Shown here piece by piece: positions 4,948-6,257 of a stretch of DNA of 6,257 bases (position 1 is the first letter of the stretch; every line of letters begins with the position of its first letter). The translations under genes and the position numbers were made by a program. Source of the stretch: Acetobacteraceae bacterium. GTDB lineage: Bacteria > Pseudomonadota > Alphaproteobacteria > Acetobacterales > Acetobacteraceae. Location: contig JADGHI010000241.1 of the NCBI GenBank assembly GCA_019689515.1, forward strand, positions 1 through 6,257, in the 5' to 3' direction. The notes under the pieces are model-generated. The model was not told the DNA's origin and searched no databases. It saw only the letters and a program-made list of their open reading frames with translations.

Positions 4948-6129
4948 ATGGCCCAGGCCCTGTCCGGCATCCGCGTCATCGACATGACGCACAACCAGGC
5001 AGGCCCCGCCTGCGCGCAGATCCTCGGCTTCCTCGGCGCCGAGGTCATCAAGCTGGAGGACCCGCGCGGCGGCGACGTAGCCCGCGCGCAGAACAACGAC
5101 AGCCTGTTCTTCCTGGTCCTCAACGCGAACAAGCGCAGCCTCACCCTCAACCTCAAGACCGAGGAGGGCAAGGCGCTGTTCCGCAAGATCGTCGCGCAGT
5201 CCGACGTGCTGCTGGAGAATTTCGGCCCCGGCGCGCTCGACCGGCTTGGGCTGGGGTGGGAGGCGCTGAAGGAGCTCAACCCGCGCCTGATCTACGCGAC
5301 CATCAAGGGTTTCGGCACCTACGGGCCCTACGCCAACTACAAGAGCTTCGAGCCGATCGCCCAGGCCATGGGCGGCGCGATGACCGTCACCGGCTTCCCC
5401 GAGAACCCGCCGACCTATGTCTGGCCGGCGATCGGCGATTCCGGCACCGGCATGCACATGGCCATCGGCATCCTCGCCGCGCTGCAGCAGCGCCACGTGA
5501 CCGGCCGCGGCCAGCATGTCGAGGTCTCGATGCAGGACGCGGTGGTGAACCTGATCCGCATCAGCCTGCGCGAGCACCAGCGCCACGGCGGCCCGCCGCC
5601 GCGCACCGGCAACCAGCTCGGCCGCGTGGTGCCGGGCACGACCTATCCCTGCGCGCCGGGCGGGCCGAACGACTATGTCTACATCTACGCCCAGCCGCAG
5701 ATGTGGCCCGCCGTGCTCGCCGTGATGGACCGACGCGACCTGGCCGAGGACCCTCGCTTCAAGACGCCCGAGGCGCGCTGGGAGAACCGCGAGGCCCTCG
5801 ACGCCATCATCGGCGAGTGGACGCGCCAGCGCAGCAAGCACGAGGTGATGCGGCTGATGGGCGAGGCCGGCGTCCCCTGCGGCGCCTGCCTGGACACGGG
5901 CGAGGTGCTGAACGATCCGCATCTGCGGGCGCGCGAGATGATCGTGGACCTCGAATACCCGACCCGCGGCGCGTTCCAGACGGTCGGCTGCCCGATCAAG
6001 CTCTCGGACTCGCCCGTCGAGGTGACGCGGCCGCCGCTGCTCGGCGAGCATTCCGAAGCGGTGCTCCGCGAGTTCTGCGGCGTCACGCCCGAGGAAGTGC
6101 AGCAGCTGCGCGAGCGCGGGGTCATCTGA
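4948..6129 (+). CDS. Class III (CaiB/BaiF) CoA-transferase, formyl-CoA:oxalate CoA-transferase-like
   Basis: This 393-residue enzyme should move CoA between carboxylic acids through an aspartyl-CoA thioester. It matches E. coli Frc/YfdW along its length: LSGIRVIDMTHNQAGPACAQ (5-24) including Gln17, LGAEVIKLEDP (29-39), LNANKRSLTLNLKTEEGK (58-75), ENFGPGALDRLGLGWEAL (90-107), NPRLIYATIKGFGTYGPY (111-128) and GDSGTGMH (163-170) with catalytic Asp164. These are followed by GRGQHVEVSMQDAVVNLIRI (186-205), VGCPIKLS (346-353) and PLLGEH (363-368). Compared with Frc (416 residues) it is about 23 shorter, because the segment with Frc's GGGGQ catalytic loop is replaced by a short TGNQLGRVVPG stretch (220-230). 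Oxalate/formate specificity therefore should not be assumed, and I give no frc symbol. No oxalyl-CoA decarboxylase gene is in view. It follows the hydrolase gene after 244 bases, perhaps with its own promoter. The family is certain; the substrate pair is not. Confidence 0.93.
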   Translation: MAQALSGIRVIDMTHNQAGPACAQILGFLGAEVIKLEDPRGGDVARAQNNDSLFFLVLNANKRSLTLNLKTEEGKALFRKIVAQSDVLLENFGPGALDRLGLGWEALKELNPRLIYATIKGFGTYGPYANYKSFEPIAQAMGGAMTVTGFPENPPTYVWPAIGDSGTGMHMAIGILAALQQRHVTGRGQHVEVSMQDAVVNLIRISLREHQRHGGPPPRTGNQLGRVVPGTTYPCAPGGPNDYVYIYAQPQMWPAVLAVMDRRDLAEDPRFKTPEARWENREALDAIIGEWTRQRSKHEVMRLMGEAGVPCGACLDTGEVLNDPHLRAREMIVDLEYPTRGAFQTVGCPIKLSDSPVEVTRPPLLGEHSEAVLREFCGVTPEEVQQLRERGVI

Positions 6130-6162
6130 CAGGCAGACGGCGGCAGACGCTCTGGGCGGGGC

Positions 6163-6231
6163 CGCGGCGACGCCTCACCGCCGCGCGGCCCGGCCTCCTC
6201 CGCGCCGCCCCGTCCTGCGGGCGTCGCCGCG
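6163..6231. repeat. 12-bp inverted repeat downstream of the CoA-transferase gene
   Basis: CGCGGCGACGCC (6163-6174) is the exact reverse complement of GGCGTCGCCGCG (6220-6231), with 45 bases between the arms and a self-complementary CCGCGCGG (6181-6188) inside. It begins 33 bases after the CoA-transferase stop, so it could fold at the mRNA 3' end. There is no T-run, so intrinsic termination is doubtful. The rest of 6130-6257 shows no gene I can support. Confidence 0.35.
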
Positions 6232-6257
6232 CGCCGCGCCGTTGCCCCGTGCCGCCC

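Noticed and set aside
4948..6129. Calling this gene frc and the region an oxalate degradation locus
   Set aside because: The glycine-loop segment of Frc is missing and no oxalyl-CoA decarboxylase or oxalate transporter gene is in the window.
4728..6257. A plus-strand frame starting at an ATG after GAGGAG that stays stop-free to the window end, overlapping the CoA-transferase
   Set aside because: The ribosome-like site is only 3 bases from the ATG and the translation is Arg/Pro/Ala-rich with no recognisable domain. It overlaps a clearly real gene out of frame, so it is best explained by scarcity of stop codons in GC-rich DNA.

Overview
This is a very GC-rich, gene-dense window. The codons strongly favour G or C at the third position, and one protein is a TctC/Bug-type solute-binding protein, a family expanded in beta- and alphaproteobacteria. 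A YcgN-type cysteine-cluster protein with a proteobacterial VPFW/CDGCGxCCLHK signature is also present. Together these suggest a high-GC proteobacterium, most likely an alphaproteobacterium of the Acetobacteraceae (Roseomonas-like) or a close relative. The taxonomy is an inference; no rRNA or other marker gene is present.

Layout. (1) 89-550 (+) encodes a small secreted protein: a signal peptide and a short PepSY-like core between Gly/Ser/Gln/Met/Pro-rich tails. A GC-rich hairpin at 563-585 separates it from the converging minus-strand genes. (2) A minus-strand transcription unit, read from right to left, holds a YcgN/UPF0260 cysteine-cluster protein (2509-1895), a DapA/N-acetylneuraminate-lyase superfamily aldolase or hydratase (1876-938) and a small cupin (941-600). 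The last two overlap by 4 bases (ATGA), so they are probably translationally coupled. (3) A divergent 247-base intergenic region carries three GAACC/GGTTC half-sites that could be an operator. (4) The plus-strand unit holds a Bug/TctC periplasmic binding protein (2757-3773), an alpha/beta-hydrolase-fold protein whose usual nucleophile serine is a glutamine (probably 3810-4703, TTG start), and, after a 244-base gap, a class III CoA-transferase related to formyl-CoA:oxalate CoA-transferase (4948-6129). The last 128 bases hold no gene I can support, only a 12-bp inverted repeat.

How it may work together. A Bug receptor, a hydrolase-fold protein, a class III CoA-transferase, a DapA-superfamily carbon-carbon lyase and a cupin are the kind of parts found in clusters that take up and break down organic acids. 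A plausible reading is: the Bug protein captures a carboxylate, the CoA-transferase activates an acid as its CoA thioester, and the aldolase/cupin pair handles a 2-oxo acid or sugar-acid intermediate. The substrate cannot be named from sequence. No Bug-partner membrane components (TctA/TctB) and no regulator gene lie in the window. I see no mobile element, CRISPR array, tRNA or rRNA, and no clearly new system. The most unusual points are the serine-less hydrolase and the long C-terminal extension of the YcgN homologue.
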